Shown piece by piece: positions 8,433 through 18,937 of a DNA stretch of 64,000 bases. The position numbers and the translations under genes are program-made. This stretch comes from Stenotrophomonas maltophilia (lineage in GTDB: Bacteria > Pseudomonadota > Gammaproteobacteria > Xanthomonadales > Xanthomonadaceae). Under the pieces are notes generated by a model. It saw nothing but the letters and a program-made list of their open reading frames with translations, did no database searches and was not told the origin of the DNA. Location of the stretch: contig NZ_CP015612.1 of NCBI RefSeq assembly GCF_002138415.1, forward strand, positions 722,001 through 786,000. The letters are read 5' to 3'. How positions within the stretch are numbered: the stretch's first letter is position 1; each line of letters starts with the position of its first letter.

Positions 8433-8932
8433 GGCGTCTGCAGGGTGGGCTCGGCCTTCCACTCCCACCAGGTGTAGTGGTATTCGCGCTCGGTCGCGCT
8501 CCATTGCTGCGCGCAGCAGGTGCACGTCAGCCGGTAGCATTCGCCCCAGCCGTCCTCCGCTTCGCCCCGTGCGCGCAGCTGCACATGACCTTGTTCCAGT
8601 AGCGGCTCGGGGCTGAAGAACACATAGGATGGGTAGAGCGCGCACAGGCACCCCCCGCGTGCACGCCAGTAACGCAGCCGCTGCAGCGCGGCCTTGAGGT
8701 GCGCCTGGTTGCTGATCAGCATGCCGCCAAGCGCGATGCCCTGGCAGCTGCGGTCAATGGTATCCACATGCGCGCTCAACGCGTCCAACGATGAGGCACT
8801 GAACAGTCGTGCGACCGTACGTGCGGCATCGGTGATGCGCGCTGCGTCGCGCGACAGCAGGTCCTGCAGCAGCACATCGGCCTGTGCATCGTCGAGCCGG
8901 GGTATCGGCGCCGCAGACCAGGGCCAGCGCAT
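8429..8932 (-). CDS. Uncharacterised Cys-rich protein coupled to the ybaK-type gene
   Basis: Protein of 167 residues with no domain I recognise. The N-terminal half is helical (TDAARTVARLFSASSLDALS). The C-terminal half holds a CLC pair, then CYRLTCTCC and a Trp/Tyr-rich stretch (EYHYTWWEWK), a pattern that could bind a metal. The start is the ATG whose A is shared with the TGA of the deacylase gene (TGATG), so translation is probably coupled. It overlaps the stop of the convergent TonB-C lipoprotein gene by 4 bp. No function is proposed. Confidence 0.6.
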   Translation of the reverse strand: MRWPWSAAPIPRLDDAQADVLLQDLLSRDAARITDAARTVARLFSASSLDALSAHVDTIDRSCQGIALGGMLISNQAHLKAALQRLRYWRARGGCLCALYPSYVFFSPEPLLEQGHVQLRARGEAEDGWGECYRLTCTCCAQQWSATEREYHYTWWEWKAEPTLQTP

Positions 8933-9405
8933 CAGCGTGACTTGCCGATGGCAGCGTAGTGGCCGGCAGTCAGTCGCAGCAGGTCGGTCGGCGCCAGTTC
9001 CACTTCCAGGCCTCGGCGCCCGGCACTGACATGCAGCGCGGGCAGCGCCTTGGCACTGGCGTCCAGGAAGGTGCGCAGGCGCTTCTTCTGCCCCAGTGGG
9101 CTGATGCCACCGACCAGATAACCGGTCGCGCGCTGTGCGGCATCGGCGGGGGCCATCTCGCACTTCTTGCAGCCGGCCGCTTCGGCCAATGCCTTCAGGT
9201 CCAGCTGGCCGGCCACCGGCACGATCGCCACCAGCAGTTCGTGGGTTTCGGTGCTGGCCAGCAGGGTCTTGAACACCTGGGCCGGGTCGAGGCCGAGCTT
9301 GTCGACGGCTTCGCCGCCATACGATTCGGCGTGAGCATCGTGCACGTAGCTGCGCACGGTGTGGGCGATCTTCTCGCGCTTGAGCAGGTTGATGGCCGGG
9401 GTCAT
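8932..9405 (-). CDS. ybaK: Cys-tRNA(Pro)/Cys-tRNA deacylase, YbaK/EbsC family
   Basis: Trans-editing enzyme of 157 residues that hydrolyses mischarged Cys-tRNA(Pro) in the cytoplasm. Family features are the N-terminal TPAINLLKREKIAHTVRSY, the substrate-pocket FKTLLA segment with the catalytic Lys, and YLVGGISPLGQKKRL with the conserved GGISP loop. The length matches the family (about 155-160). The ATG at 9405 is used because the longer frame has only unrelated sequence upstream. It is the first gene of a two-gene unit with the Cys-rich protein gene downstream. Confidence 0.9.
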   Translation of the reverse strand: MTPAINLLKREKIAHTVRSYVHDAHAESYGGEAVDKLGLDPAQVFKTLLASTETHELLVAIVPVAGQLDLKALAEAAGCKKCEMAPADAAQRATGYLVGGISPLGQKKRLRTFLDASAKALPALHVSAGRRGLEVELAPTDLLRLTAGHYAAIGKSR

Positions 9406-9496
9406 GGGTGAATCGTAGCGCGGGGTGGGGGCGTTGCCTTGACCGAGGCTATTGTTCCCGCTCCGGGTGGATACGTGGTGTACGGCCACGCGCAAA

Positions 9497-9530
9497 CGCA
9501 GAACGGGCGCCCGAAGTCGCCCGTTCTGCG
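9497..9530 (-). terminator. Probable ahcY terminator hairpin
   Basis: A near-perfect hairpin with CGCAGAACGGGCG on one arm and CGCCCGTTCTGCG on the other, about 60 bp after the ahcY stop. On the minus strand it is followed by GTTTG, a weak T tract, so termination is likely but not certain. Confidence 0.5.
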
Positions 9531-9543
9531 TGGATCCATTGCT

Positions 9544-9582
9544 GGGGTCAGAGCCCTTTCCTGCGGAAAGGGATCCGACCCC
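9544..9582. repeat. GGGTC-type REP element
   Basis: Single copy, near identical to the unit at 1049-1087 (GGGGTCAGAGCCCTTTCC ... GGATCCGACCCC). It lies just downstream of the ahcY stop codon. Confidence 0.75.
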
Positions 9583-9589
9583 GGCACGA

Positions 9590-11035
<1,446 letters not shown>

Positions 11036-11075
11036 TCGTGTGCTCCGGTTGTGGGCGAGCGGGTGCTCGCATCTA

Positions 11076-11152
11076 GCCGGGCGCCGTTGTTACAAAGCCA
11101 CCTTACCGAGCCTGGCCGGGCCTCATGGGATCCGGTCGCAGCGCCCCTCGGC
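11076..11152 (-). ncRNA. SAH riboswitch in the ahcY leader
   Basis: On the minus strand the leader reads, in order, GCCGAGGGGCGCTGCGACC (11152-11134), AGGCTCGG (11113-11106) and CAACGGCGCCCGG (11089-11077). These are the three conserved blocks of the SAH riboswitch. CCGAG pairs with CTCGG and GGGCGC pairs with GCGCCC in an A-B-A'-B' order, giving the expected pseudoknot. The element sits between a TATAAT box and the ahcY ribosome binding site. The family activates gene expression on binding SAH, consistent with feed-forward control of ahcY. Confidence 0.93.
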
Positions 11153-11166
11153 AGGGGAGAACCCCC

Positions 11167-11172
11167 ATTATA
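11167..11172 (-). promoter_or_regulatory. -10 box of the ahcY promoter
   Basis: Perfect TATAAT on the minus strand, 14 bp before the first base of the SAH aptamer. This places transcription start at about 11160, so the riboswitch would be the very 5' end of the mRNA. The -35 region is weak. Confidence 0.6.
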
Positions 11173-11275
11173 TCGCGGCCCCGGCATGACATCCGGATGA
11201 CCCAACCATCGGCAGATGGGCAGGCGTGCACGGCCTGTTAAGGTCGGTGTTTTCACGCATCACACAGGTGGAACG

Positions 11276-13792
11276 ATGAGCATGCACGCGCGCCGCACAC
11301 GGCGCTGGACCGGCCTGGTCCTGTCGATGGGACTGCTGGCGGTGGCCCCGCTGGCCTGGGCGGCGGCGCCGCAGCCCGCGGCCGCACAGGCCCAGGGCGT
11401 CAACGGCTACGAGCTGCCCTCGGCCGCGCTGCAGGCGGTGGTGGACGCACCCCGTGCGCCCTCGTTGTACCTGTCGCCACGCCGCGACGTGGCCGCGATG
11501 ATGCAGATGCCGTCGCTGCCTTCGATCCAGGTGGTGGCGCAGCCGGAACTGAAGCTGGCCGGCCTGCGCATCAACCCGCGCACGTTCTCCGACAGCCGCT
11601 TCAGCTTCGGCGAGAAGCTGTGGCTGATGAACGTGGCCGATGGCAAGGAACGGCAGATCAGCGGCCTGCCGGCCAAGCTGTCGATCGCCAGTGTGATGTG
11701 GTCGCCGGACCAGAAGTGGCTGGCCTTCAACCAGGTCGATGCCGCCAGTGGCGCCAATGAACTGTGGCTGGTGGACGTGGCCGGTGGCAGTGCCCGCCGT
11801 CTGGTCGCTGGCCTGAACACGGTGATCGGCAGCGGCTACCAGTGGCTGCCGGACAGCCGCGGCCTGGTGGTGTTCACCCGCCCGGCCAACCTCGGTGCGG
11901 CTCCGGCCGCCGACGGCATTCCGACTGGCCCGGCCGTGCAGCAGACCAGCCAGGGCGGCGGCGTGGTGTCGATCCGTACCTACCAGGACCTGCTGAAGAA
12001 CGAGGCCGACGCGCGCCAGTTCGATTACTACGCCACCACCCAGCCGATGGAAGTCAGCCTGGATGGCAACACCCGCGCGATCGGCGCCGCCGGCATCTTC
12101 ATGGGCTTCTCGGTGTCGCCGGATGGCCGCTTCGTGCTGCGCCAGCCGGTGCAGCGGCCGTACTCCTACGTGGTGCCGGTGAGCAGTTTCCCGCGCCGTA
12201 TTGAAGTGATCGACCGTGCCAGCGGCAAGCTGGTGCACACCGTGGCCGTGCGTCCGCTGGTGGAAGGCCTGCCGACCGGCAACGATGCCGAAGTGACCGG
12301 CGTACGCGACATCAGTTGGCGCGGTGATGCCGATGCCACCCTGGTCTGGGCCGAAGCGCAGGATGGTGGTGACCCGAACAGGGACGCCAAGGTGCGCGAC
12401 GCGGTGCTGATGCAGGCTGCGCCGTTCGACAAGCCGCCGGTCACGTTGGCCCAGCTCGGCAGCCGTCTGGTGGGCATCAACTGGGGCCGTGGCGACCTGG
12501 CCCTGCTGACCGAGTCGTGGTGGAAGACGCGCAAGACCAAGACCTGGCTGATCGCCCCGGACAATGCCGGAGCCGAGCCGCGCCTGCTGTGGGATCGAGA
12601 CGGGCAGGACCGCTATTCCGATCCGGGCCGGCCGCTGTTGTCCAGCAACGACCGCGGGCGCTCGCTCCTGCAGACCAGCGCCGATGGCAGCAGCCTGTAT
12701 CTGGCCGGTGCCGGTGCATCGCCGGAAGGCGATCGTCCGTTCGTGGACCGCTTCGACGTTGCCACGGGCAAGGCCACCCGCCTGTTCCACTCGCAGGCGC
12801 CGAGCTATGCGTTGCCGGTGGCGCTGCTGGACGACCAGGCCAGCTCGCTGCTGCTGAGCCGCGAGAGCCCGGACGAGCCGGCCAACTTCTACGTGCAGTC
12901 GCTGGCCGACGCTGGTGCTGCGCCGCGCGCGTTGACCCACTTCGCGCATCCGCTGCCGCAGCTGAAAGGCGTGCAGAAGGAGCAGATCCGCTACAAGCGC
13001 AAGGATGGCGTCGACCTGACCGCGACCCTGCTGCTGCCGCCGGGCTACGACCCGAAGCGCGATGGTCCGCGCCCGCTGCTGATGTGGGCCTACCCGGGTG
13101 AGTTCAAGAGCGCTGCCGCGGCCAGCCAGGTGACCGATTCGCCGTACCGCTTCAATGCGGTGAGCTACTGGGGCCCGCAGGCGTTCCTGGCCAAGGGCTA
13201 TGTGGTGCTGGCCAGCCCGTCGATGCCGATCATCGGCGAGGGCGACAAGGAGCCGAACGACACCTACATCGAACAGCTGGTGGCCAACGCGCAGGCGGCG
13301 GTGGATGAAGTGGTGCGTCGTGGCGTGACCGATCGCGATCACATCGCCATCGGTGGTCATTCCTACGGTGCGTTCATGACTGCCAACCTGCTGGCGCATA
13401 CGCGCTTGTTCAAGGCCGGCATCGCCCGCAGTGGCGCCTACAACCGCACGCTCACCCCGTTCGGCTTCCAGGCCGAGGAGCGCAACTACTGGCAGGCGCA
13501 GGACGTCTACCAGAAGATGGCGCCGTTCAACTACGCCGACAAGATCAAGGATCCGATCCTCTTCATCCACGGTGTGGACGATAACAACTCCGGTACCTTC
13601 CCGATCCAGAGCGAGCGCATGTTCGCTGCGGTGAAGGGCCTGGGCGGCACCGCGCGCCTGGTGATGCTGCCGAACGAATCGCATGCCTACCGCGCACGCG
13701 AGTCGATCATGACCATGCTGGCCGAAAGCGAACGCTGGCTGGAGCAGACCATCGGCCCGGCCGAGCAGGGCAAGGCGAAGAAGAAGCGCTGA
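11276..13792 (+). CDS. Exported S9 family serine peptidase, glutamyl-endopeptidase-like
   Basis: Secreted or periplasmic prolyl-oligopeptidase-type peptidase of 838 residues. An N-terminal signal peptide ends near WAAAPQ. A long beta-propeller-like region follows, then a C-terminal alpha/beta hydrolase domain with Ser696 (GGHSYGAFMTANLL), Asp768 or Asp769 (GVDDNNSG) and His803 (NESHAYRARES). The motif block around the Ser, followed by ARSGAYNRTLTPFGFQ, closely resembles plant chloroplast glutamyl endopeptidase (S9D) rather than dipeptidyl peptidases, so cleavage after Glu is the best guess. The start at 11276 has AGGTGGA upstream. A 75-bp REP hairpin follows the stop. Confidence 0.85.
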   Translation: MSMHARRTRRWTGLVLSMGLLAVAPLAWAAAPQPAAAQAQGVNGYELPSAALQAVVDAPRAPSLYLSPRRDVAAMMQMPSLPSIQVVAQPELKLAGLRINPRTFSDSRFSFGEKLWLMNVADGKERQISGLPAKLSIASVMWSPDQKWLAFNQVDAASGANELWLVDVAGGSARRLVAGLNTVIGSGYQWLPDSRGLVVFTRPANLGAAPAADGIPTGPAVQQTSQGGGVVSIRTYQDLLKNEADARQFDYYATTQPMEVSLDGNTRAIGAAGIFMGFSVSPDGRFVLRQPVQRPYSYVVPVSSFPRRIEVIDRASGKLVHTVAVRPLVEGLPTGNDAEVTGVRDISWRGDADATLVWAEAQDGGDPNRDAKVRDAVLMQAAPFDKPPVTLAQLGSRLVGINWGRGDLALLTESWWKTRKTKTWLIAPDNAGAEPRLLWDRDGQDRYSDPGRPLLSSNDRGRSLLQTSADGSSLYLAGAGASPEGDRPFVDRFDVATGKATRLFHSQAPSYALPVALLDDQASSLLLSRESPDEPANFYVQSLADAGAAPRALTHFAHPLPQLKGVQKEQIRYKRKDGVDLTATLLLPPGYDPKRDGPRPLLMWAYPGEFKSAAAASQVTDSPYRFNAVSYWGPQAFLAKGYVVLASPSMPIIGEGDKEPNDTYIEQLVANAQAAVDEVVRRGVTDRDHIAIGGHSYGAFMTANLLAHTRLFKAGIARSGAYNRTLTPFGFQAEERNYWQAQDVYQKMAPFNYADKIKDPILFIHGVDDNNSGTFPIQSERMFAAVKGLGGTARLVMLPNESHAYRARESIMTMLAESERWLEQTIGPAEQGKAKKKR

Positions 13793-13800
13793 CCGGACCC

Positions 13801-13875
13801 GGTAGTGCCGGCCGCTGGCCGGCAACCTCATGGAGCCACACAACCTGAGGTTGCCGGCCAGCGGCCGGCACTACC
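13801..13875. repeat. SMAG REP inverted dimer, one long hairpin
   Basis: Begins GGTAGTGCCGGCCGCTGGCC and ends with its exact complement. The two arms of about 30 bp (13801-13830 and 13846-13875) form one continuous stem. It lies 8 bp after the S9 peptidase stop and before ppc, and could end transcription or protect the mRNA 3' end. Confidence 0.85.
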
Positions 13876-13965
13876 AGATGAAACCATTTTTGCATCGCAG
13901 CACGAGGCCCGTTCTGGTTTAGGCTTGGGGGCCTGGATCCGTTGACCGAGGCCTGTGCGTCGCCG

Positions 13966-16677
13966 ATGAACGAGTACCGCAGCAGCATCGAGTTTGCTTC
14001 CCCCGATCTTCCGCTTCGCGATGACGTGCGCCGGCTCGGCGCGCTGGTCGGCGACCTGCTGGTTGAACAGGTCTCCGCCGCCTTCCTCGACGATGTCGAA
14101 GACGTGCGCACCCGCGCCATCGCCCGCCGCGAGAACCAGGCGCCGTTGTCGGAGCTGGCCGATGGCCTGGCCGGGCGCACGCCGCAGCAGGCCGAAACCA
14201 TGGTGCGGGCCTTCAGCACCTACTTCCAGGTGGTCAACATCGCCGAGCGCGTGCATCGCATCCGCCGTCGCCGCGATTACCAGCGCGCCGGTACTGCCGC
14301 GCCGCAGCCCGATGGCCTGCAGGATGCCCTGCAGCACCTGAAGGCGCAGGGCGTGGGCCTGGACGAGCTGGCGCAGTGGCTGCCACGCATCGATATCGAA
14401 CCGGTGTTCACCGCACATCCGACCGAAGCGGTACGCCGCGCGCTGCTGGAAAAAGAGCAGTTGATGGTGGCCAGCCTGGTCGACAACCTCGACGGCCAGC
14501 GCACGCCGGGTGAGGCCGCCGCCGATGCCGCGCGCTTCCGCATGGCGCTCACCGCGTCGTGGCAGACCACCGATTCCTCGCCGGTGCGACCCACCGTCGA
14601 TGACGAACGCGAGCACGTCGGCTTCTATCTGGTGCAGGTGCTGTACCGGGTGATTCCGGTGCTGTACGAATCGCTGCAGCAGGCGCTGCGCGATACCTAC
14701 GGCGAAGAACTGCCGCTGCCGCGCCTGCTGCGTTTCGGTACCTGGGTGGGCGGCGACATGGACGGCAATCCGAACGTGGATGCCACCACCATCCGCAACA
14801 CGCTGGATGCGCAGCGGCAGGCGGTGCTGGGGCGCTACCAGAAGGAGCTGCTGCAGCTGGCCAGCCTGCTCAGCCAGTCCACCGAGCGGGTGGGCGTGAG
14901 CGATGCGCTGCAGGCGCGCGTGGCGCGCTACCAGCAGCTGCTGCCGCAGGTGCAGTCGCGGCCGCGCCATGCCGACATGCCGTACCGCCTGCTCAATGAC
15001 CGCATGCGTGCACGCCTGCAGGCCACGCTGGATGATGGCGAGGGCGCCTACGCCGGCCCTGCTGAACTGATCGACGACCTGCAGCTGATCCTCGACAGCC
15101 TGCGCGCCAATCGCGGCGAACATGCCGGTGGCTTTGCCGTGCAGCGCCTGCTGTGGCGGGTGAAGACCTTCGGCTTCCACCTGGCGCGGTTGGACGTGCG
15201 CCAGGAATCGAGCGTGCATGCGCGTGCGCTGGCCACCGTGCTGGGCGGCGACACAGCGTGGGACGGTCTGGACGCATTGGGCCGCGCGGGCCTGCTGGCG
15301 CCGCATGCCAGTGGTGACGCGCGGTTGCCAAAGGGCGACGACGAAGGCAACCGGCGACTGGATGCCGTGTTCGCGGCGTTGGCCGATGCGCGTGCGCGCC
15401 ATGGTGGCGATGCGCTGGGCAGCTACATCATCTCGATGGCACACGACCGCAGTGACGTGCTGGCCGTGCTGGCGCTGGCACGCCGTGGCGGCCTGGTTGA
15501 AGAGAGTGGGGCGGTGCCGTTGGACATCGCGCCACTGTTCGAGACCGTGGACGACCTCAAGCGCGGCACCGCGACCCTGCGTGACCTGCTGGCCGACCCG
15601 ATCTATCGCGCGCACCTGCACGCACGCGATGACGTGCAGATGGTGATGCTGGGCTATTCGGACAGCAGCAAGGACGGCGGCATCGCCGCTTCGCGCTGGG
15701 GCCTGCAGCGTGCGCAGGTGGAACTACTGGAGGTGGCGGCCGAGGCCGGCATCCGCCTCACTTTCTTCCACGGCCGGGGCGGTTCGATCAGCCGTGGTGG
15801 CGGCAAGACCACGCACGCGGTGGATGCTTCGCCGCGCGGCAGCATTGATGGCCGCCTGCGGGTGACCGAGCAGGGCGAAGTGATCCATCGCAAGTACGGC
15901 ATCCGTGCGCTGGCGCTGCGCTCGTTGGAACAGGCCACCGGCGCGGTGCTGCGCGCCAGCCTGCGCCCGCGTGCCGCCGAACCCCGCGAGGATGAGTGGC
16001 GACCGGTGATGGACGTGGTGTCATCGGCCAGCAGCGAGGTGTACCGCACCTTTGTCGGCCAGGCCGGCTTCATGGACTATTTCCGCACGGCGACACCGAT
16101 CGATGTGATCGAGCGGATGACGCTGGGCTCGCGGCCGTCGCGCCGGCTCGGCCAGGACGCGGCATTGGGCAACCTGCGCGCGATTCCCTGGGTGTTCGCC
16201 TGGAGCCAGGCGCGTGCGGTCATTCCCGGGTGGTATGGCGTGGGCAGTGGCCTGCAAGCGGCGGTTGATGCTGGTCACGAGCAGACCCTGCGCGAGATGG
16301 CACGTGACTGGCCGTTCTTCCGTACCTTCTTGGACGACATCGCGATGGTGCTGTCCAAGGGCGATATCACCATTGCCGAGCAGTTCTCGAAACTGTCCGG
16401 CGAGCTGCACGGGCGCTTCTTCCCGCAGGTGCAGCGCGAACTGGAACTGACCCGTCACTGGCTGCTGGCGCTGATGGGCCAGCAGACGCTGCTCGACCAC
16501 GATGCGCGGCTGTCGCTTTCGATCCGCCTGCGCAATCCCTACGTCGATCCGATCAGCGTGCTGCAGGTGGATCTGCTGCAGCGCTGGCGGGCCAGCGGGC
16601 GCGAGGATGACGACCTGCTGCGCGCGCTGGTGGCCTGCGTGAACGGTGTTTCGCAGGGCGTGCAGAATACCGGGTGA
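13966..16677 (+). CDS. ppc: Phosphoenolpyruvate carboxylase
   Basis: Anaplerotic enzyme of 903 residues that carboxylates phosphoenolpyruvate to oxaloacetate. Hallmarks are [12 protein letters not shown] with the catalytic His, [11 protein letters not shown], the [12 protein letters not shown] loop with the bicarbonate/PEP-site Lys, [14 protein letters not shown], and the C-terminal segment ending QGVQNTG, in which the final Asn-Thr-Gly is characteristic of the family. The ATG at 13966 is used; a TTG at 13942 in frame is less likely. It is a single-gene unit followed by a GC-rich terminator-like hairpin. Confidence 0.97.
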   Translation: MNEYRSSIEFASPDLPLRDDVRRLGALVGDLLVEQVSAAFLDDVEDVRTRAIARRENQAPLSELADGLAGRTPQQAETMVRAFSTYFQVVNIAERVHRIRRRRDYQRAGTAAPQPDGLQDALQHLKAQGVGLDELAQWLPRIDIEPVFTAHPTEAVRRALLEKEQLMVASLVDNLDGQRTPGEAAADAARFRMALTASWQTTDSSPVRPTVDDEREHVGFYLVQVLYRVIPVLYESLQQALRDTYGEELPLPRLLRFGTWVGGDMDGNPNVDATTIRNTLDAQRQAVLGRYQKELLQLASLLSQSTERVGVSDALQARVARYQQLLPQVQSRPRHADMPYRLLNDRMRARLQATLDDGEGAYAGPAELIDDLQLILDSLRANRGEHAGGFAVQRLLWRVKTFGFHLARLDVRQESSVHARALATVLGGDTAWDGLDALGRAGLLAPHASGDARLPKGDDEGNRRLDAVFAALADARARHGGDALGSYIISMAHDRSDVLAVLALARRGGLVEESGAVPLDIAPLFETVDDLKRGTATLRDLLADPIYRAHLHARDDVQMVMLGYSDSSKDGGIAASRWGLQRAQVELLEVAAEAGIRLTFFHGRGGSISRGGGKTTHAVDASPRGSIDGRLRVTEQGEVIHRKYGIRALALRSLEQATGAVLRASLRPRAAEPREDEWRPVMDVVSSASSEVYRTFVGQAGFMDYFRTATPIDVIERMTLGSRPSRRLGQDAALGNLRAIPWVFAWSQARAVIPGWYGVGSGLQAAVDAGHEQTLREMARDWPFFRTFLDDIAMVLSKGDITIAEQFSKLSGELHGRFFPQVQRELELTRHWLLALMGQQTLLDHDARLSLSIRLRNPYVDPISVLQVDLLQRWRASGREDDDLLRALVACVNGVSQGVQNTG

Positions 16678-16685
16678 TCTGCATC

Positions 16686-16743
16686 CGCCGGCCATGGCCC
16701 GGCGCTACCTGCTTCGGTGGGTGCGGGGCTTGCCCCGCACACC
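16686..16743. terminator. REP unit and terminator hairpin between ppc and thioesterase
   Basis: An inverted SMAG-type unit at 16686-16711 ends in GCTACC. It is followed by a hairpin at 16720-16743 (GGGTGCGGGGCTTGCCCCGCAC) between two convergent genes. Probably a shared bidirectional terminator, although neither side has a strong T run. Confidence 0.55.
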
Positions 16744-16744
16744 C

Positions 16745-17251
16745 TCATTCTTCCGGCGACGGCGGGTTCGATGCCAGCAGTTCCAGATGGCGCTGCTCCA
16801 TTTCCTGGCGCAGCTGGCGGCGGATCAGCGCGGCCGCCTGGCGGCGCTTTTCGTCCGACGTGACCGGCTGCAATGACGGCACCGGCGTCGGCCGGCCTTC
16901 CTCGTCCACCGCCACCATGGTGAAGAAGCAGCTGTTGGCATGGCGCACGCTGCGCTTGAGGATGTCCTCGGCCACCACTTTGATACCGATCTCCATCGAC
17001 GAGGTGCCGGTGTGGTTCACCGAGGCCAGGAAGGTGACCAGCTCGCCCACTGCGATCGGCTGGCGGAACATCACCTGGTCCACCGACAGGGTGACCACGT
17101 AGCTGCCGGCGTAGCGGCTGGCACAGGCGTAGGCGACCTGGTCGAGCAGGCGCAGGATGGCGCCGCCGTGGACCTTGCCGGAGAAATTGGCCATTTCCGG
17201 CGACATCAGCACGGTCATGGACAGCTGGTGGGTCTTGAGTTCGGTCGACAT
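16745..17251 (-). CDS. Acyl-CoA thioesterase, hotdog fold (YciA-like)
   Basis: Cytoplasmic thioesterase of 168 residues that hydrolyses acyl-CoA. The hotdog motif KVHGGAILRLLDQVAY, with the active-site Asp, and the paired strand VVTLSVDQVMFRQPI match the YciA/ACOT family. The C-terminal tail is charged (EKRRQAAALIRRQLRQEM). The start at 17251 begins STELKTHQLSM, as in homologues; the longer frame would run into a REP. The gene is separated from metK by a REP pair and the metK terminator. Confidence 0.9.
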   Translation of the reverse strand: MSTELKTHQLSMTVLMSPEMANFSGKVHGGAILRLLDQVAYACASRYAGSYVVTLSVDQVMFRQPIAVGELVTFLASVNHTGTSSMEIGIKVVAEDILKRSVRHANSCFFTMVAVDEEGRPTPVPSLQPVTSDEKRRQAAALIRRQLRQEMEQRHLELLASNPPSPEE

Positions 17252-17273
17252 GGGGCGATTGTATCGGCAACCG

Positions 17274-17352
17274 GGTAGTGCCGGCCGCTGGCCGGCAACC
17301 ACGCGATTGTTTCCGGAGGCCATGAAAAAGCCGGCCAGCGGCCGGCTCTACC
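17274..17352. repeat. SMAG REP inverted pair
   Basis: Units GGTAGTGCCGGCCGCTGGCC (from 17274) and its inverted partner ending CCGGCTCTACC (to 17352), separated by about 25 bp. Same stem subtype as the copy at 13801-13875. Confidence 0.85.
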
Positions 17353-17353
17353 G

Positions 17354-17386
17354 AAAAAGAGAAGGGCCGCTTGCGCGGCCCCTCGT
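17354..17386 (-). terminator. Rho-independent terminator of metK
   Basis: On the minus strand the hairpin GGGGCCGCGCAAGCGGCCC is followed by TTCTCTTTTTC. It lies 5 bp beyond the metK stop. Confidence 0.85.
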
Positions 17387-17391
17387 GGTTC

Positions 17392-18603
17392 TTACTTCAG
17401 CTTCGCATCGGCGCGCAGGGCGGCGGCGCGATCGGTCTTCTCCCAGGAGAAGGCCGTGGCGTTGACGGTCTCGCCTTCGCCGTTGAGGTAGCTGAACTCC
17501 TTCGGCTTGCGGCCGAAGTGGCCATAGGCCGCAGTCTGCTGGTACATCGGGTGCACGAGGTCCAGCATCTTGATGATGCCGTACGGGCGCAGGTCGAAGT
17601 GCTTGCGGATCAGCTTCTCGATCTTGTCGTCGCTGATCTTGCCGGTGCCGAAGGTGGTGACCGAGATCGAGGTCGGCTCAGCCACGCCGATGGCGTAGGA
17701 GACCTGCACTTCGCAACGGTCGGCCAGGCCGGCGGCAACCACGTTCTTGGCGACGTAGCGGGCCGCGTAGGCTGCCGAACGGTCGACCTTGGACGGGTCC
17801 TTGCCGGAGAAGGCGCCACCACCGTGACGGGCCCAGCCGCCGTAGGTGTCGACGATGATCTTGCGGCCGGTCAGGCCGCAGTCGCCCACCGGGCCGCCGA
17901 TCTCGAACTTGCCGGTCGGGTTGATGTGGAACTTGGTGCCCTTGTGCAGCCACTTGGCCGGCAGCACCGGCTTGATGATCTCTTCGCGGACGGCCTCGAT
18001 GAGGTCCTTCTGCTTGATGCCCGGGGCGTGCTGGGTCGACAGGACCACGGCGTCGATGGCCGAGACCACGCCGTTTTCATAGCGCAGGGTGACCTGGCTC
18101 TTGGCGTCCGGGCGCAGCCAGGACAGCGGCGAATTGCGCTTCTTGCGGATCTTGGCCTGCTGCTCGACCAAGCGGTGCGACAGGTGGATCGCGGCCGGCA
18201 TGTAGCTGTCGGTCTCGTTGGTGGCATAGCCGAACATCAGGCCCTGGTCGCCAGCGCCCATTTCTTCCGGCTTCTTGCGATCCACGCCCTGGGCGATGTG
18301 CGGCGACTGCTTGCCGATCAGGTTCAGCACGCCGCAGGTGGCGCCGTCGAAGCCGACGTCGGAGCTGTCGTAGCCGATGTCCGTGATGACCTTGCGGGTC
18401 AGCGCTTCCAGGTCGATCCAGGCGCTGGTGGTGATTTCACCGGCGACGATGGCAACACCGGTCTTGACCATGGTCTCGCAGGCCACGCGGGCGCGCTGGT
18501 CCTGGGTCAGGATCGCGTCCAGCACCGCATCGGAGATCTGGTCGGCAACCTTGTCCGGATGGCCTTCGGAGACCGACTCGGAGGTGAAGAGATAGCTGGA
18601 CAT
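17392..18603 (-). CDS. metK: S-adenosylmethionine synthetase
   Basis: Makes S-adenosylmethionine from ATP and methionine. It has 403 residues. Hallmarks are [17 protein letters not shown] at the N terminus, the [12 protein letters not shown] motif, and the Gly-rich [16 protein letters not shown] near the C terminus. The ATG at 18603 begins SSYLFTSES as in homologues, and AAGGGA lies 9 bp before it; the 60 extra upstream residues in frame are not conserved-looking. A TATCAT box at 18646-18651 would give a leader of only about 35 nt, too short for a known SAM riboswitch. Confidence 0.97.
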   Translation of the reverse strand: MSSYLFTSESVSEGHPDKVADQISDAVLDAILTQDQRARVACETMVKTGVAIVAGEITTSAWIDLEALTRKVITDIGYDSSDVGFDGATCGVLNLIGKQSPHIAQGVDRKKPEEMGAGDQGLMFGYATNETDSYMPAAIHLSHRLVEQQAKIRKKRNSPLSWLRPDAKSQVTLRYENGVVSAIDAVVLSTQHAPGIKQKDLIEAVREEIIKPVLPAKWLHKGTKFHINPTGKFEIGGPVGDCGLTGRKIIVDTYGGWARHGGGAFSGKDPSKVDRSAAYAARYVAKNVVAAGLADRCEVQVSYAIGVAEPTSISVTTFGTGKISDDKIEKLIRKHFDLRPYGIIKMLDLVHPMYQQTAAYGHFGRKPKEFSYLNGEGETVNATAFSWEKTDRAAALRADAKLK

Positions 18604-18937
18604 CAGGCGTAATATCCCTTGATTCGGATGGAAAGATGGGCGCGAATGATACACGGGGTGCGCCGCCTGTGCATTGTGAACCTGTACCGGTTGCCGGTGG
18701 TTAAGCCCGCGTAGGCCCGGCAGCGGCCGTCCGGCCGGGATTGGGGCCCAGCGTCGAGGCCCAGTGTTCCACCAGCGTGACAACGGGCGGGCGCTGGGGC
18801 CCCCGACCGCGCAGGCGGCGGCCCTGTCGACAAGACGGGCCAGGCGTCATCGTTCTGCCCCAAAACCGCCATCTGGCTGCCGCCTGCCGGGCGCAGGCTG
18901 TCGGCCAATCCGGCCGCCGGGCACGAGCGAACTCGCC
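18604..18937. other. Divergent intergenic region metK / olsF-like
   Basis: 334 bp between divergently transcribed genes. A candidate metK -10 box (TATCAT, minus strand) lies at 18646-18651. The remainder is very GC-rich, with a few imperfect inverted repeats, for example around 18715-18740. I see no small ORF with a ribosome binding site and no riboswitch consensus. Confidence 0.5.

Noticed and set aside
11168..13843. An 891-codon open frame antisense to the S9 peptidase
   Set aside because: A shadow of a gene with a clear catalytic triad; the translation is His/Arg/Gln-rich without motifs.
18604..18700. Possible SAM riboswitch upstream of metK
   Set aside because: A TATCAT box lies only about 45 bp before the start codon, and none of the SAM aptamer consensus blocks I know are visible.
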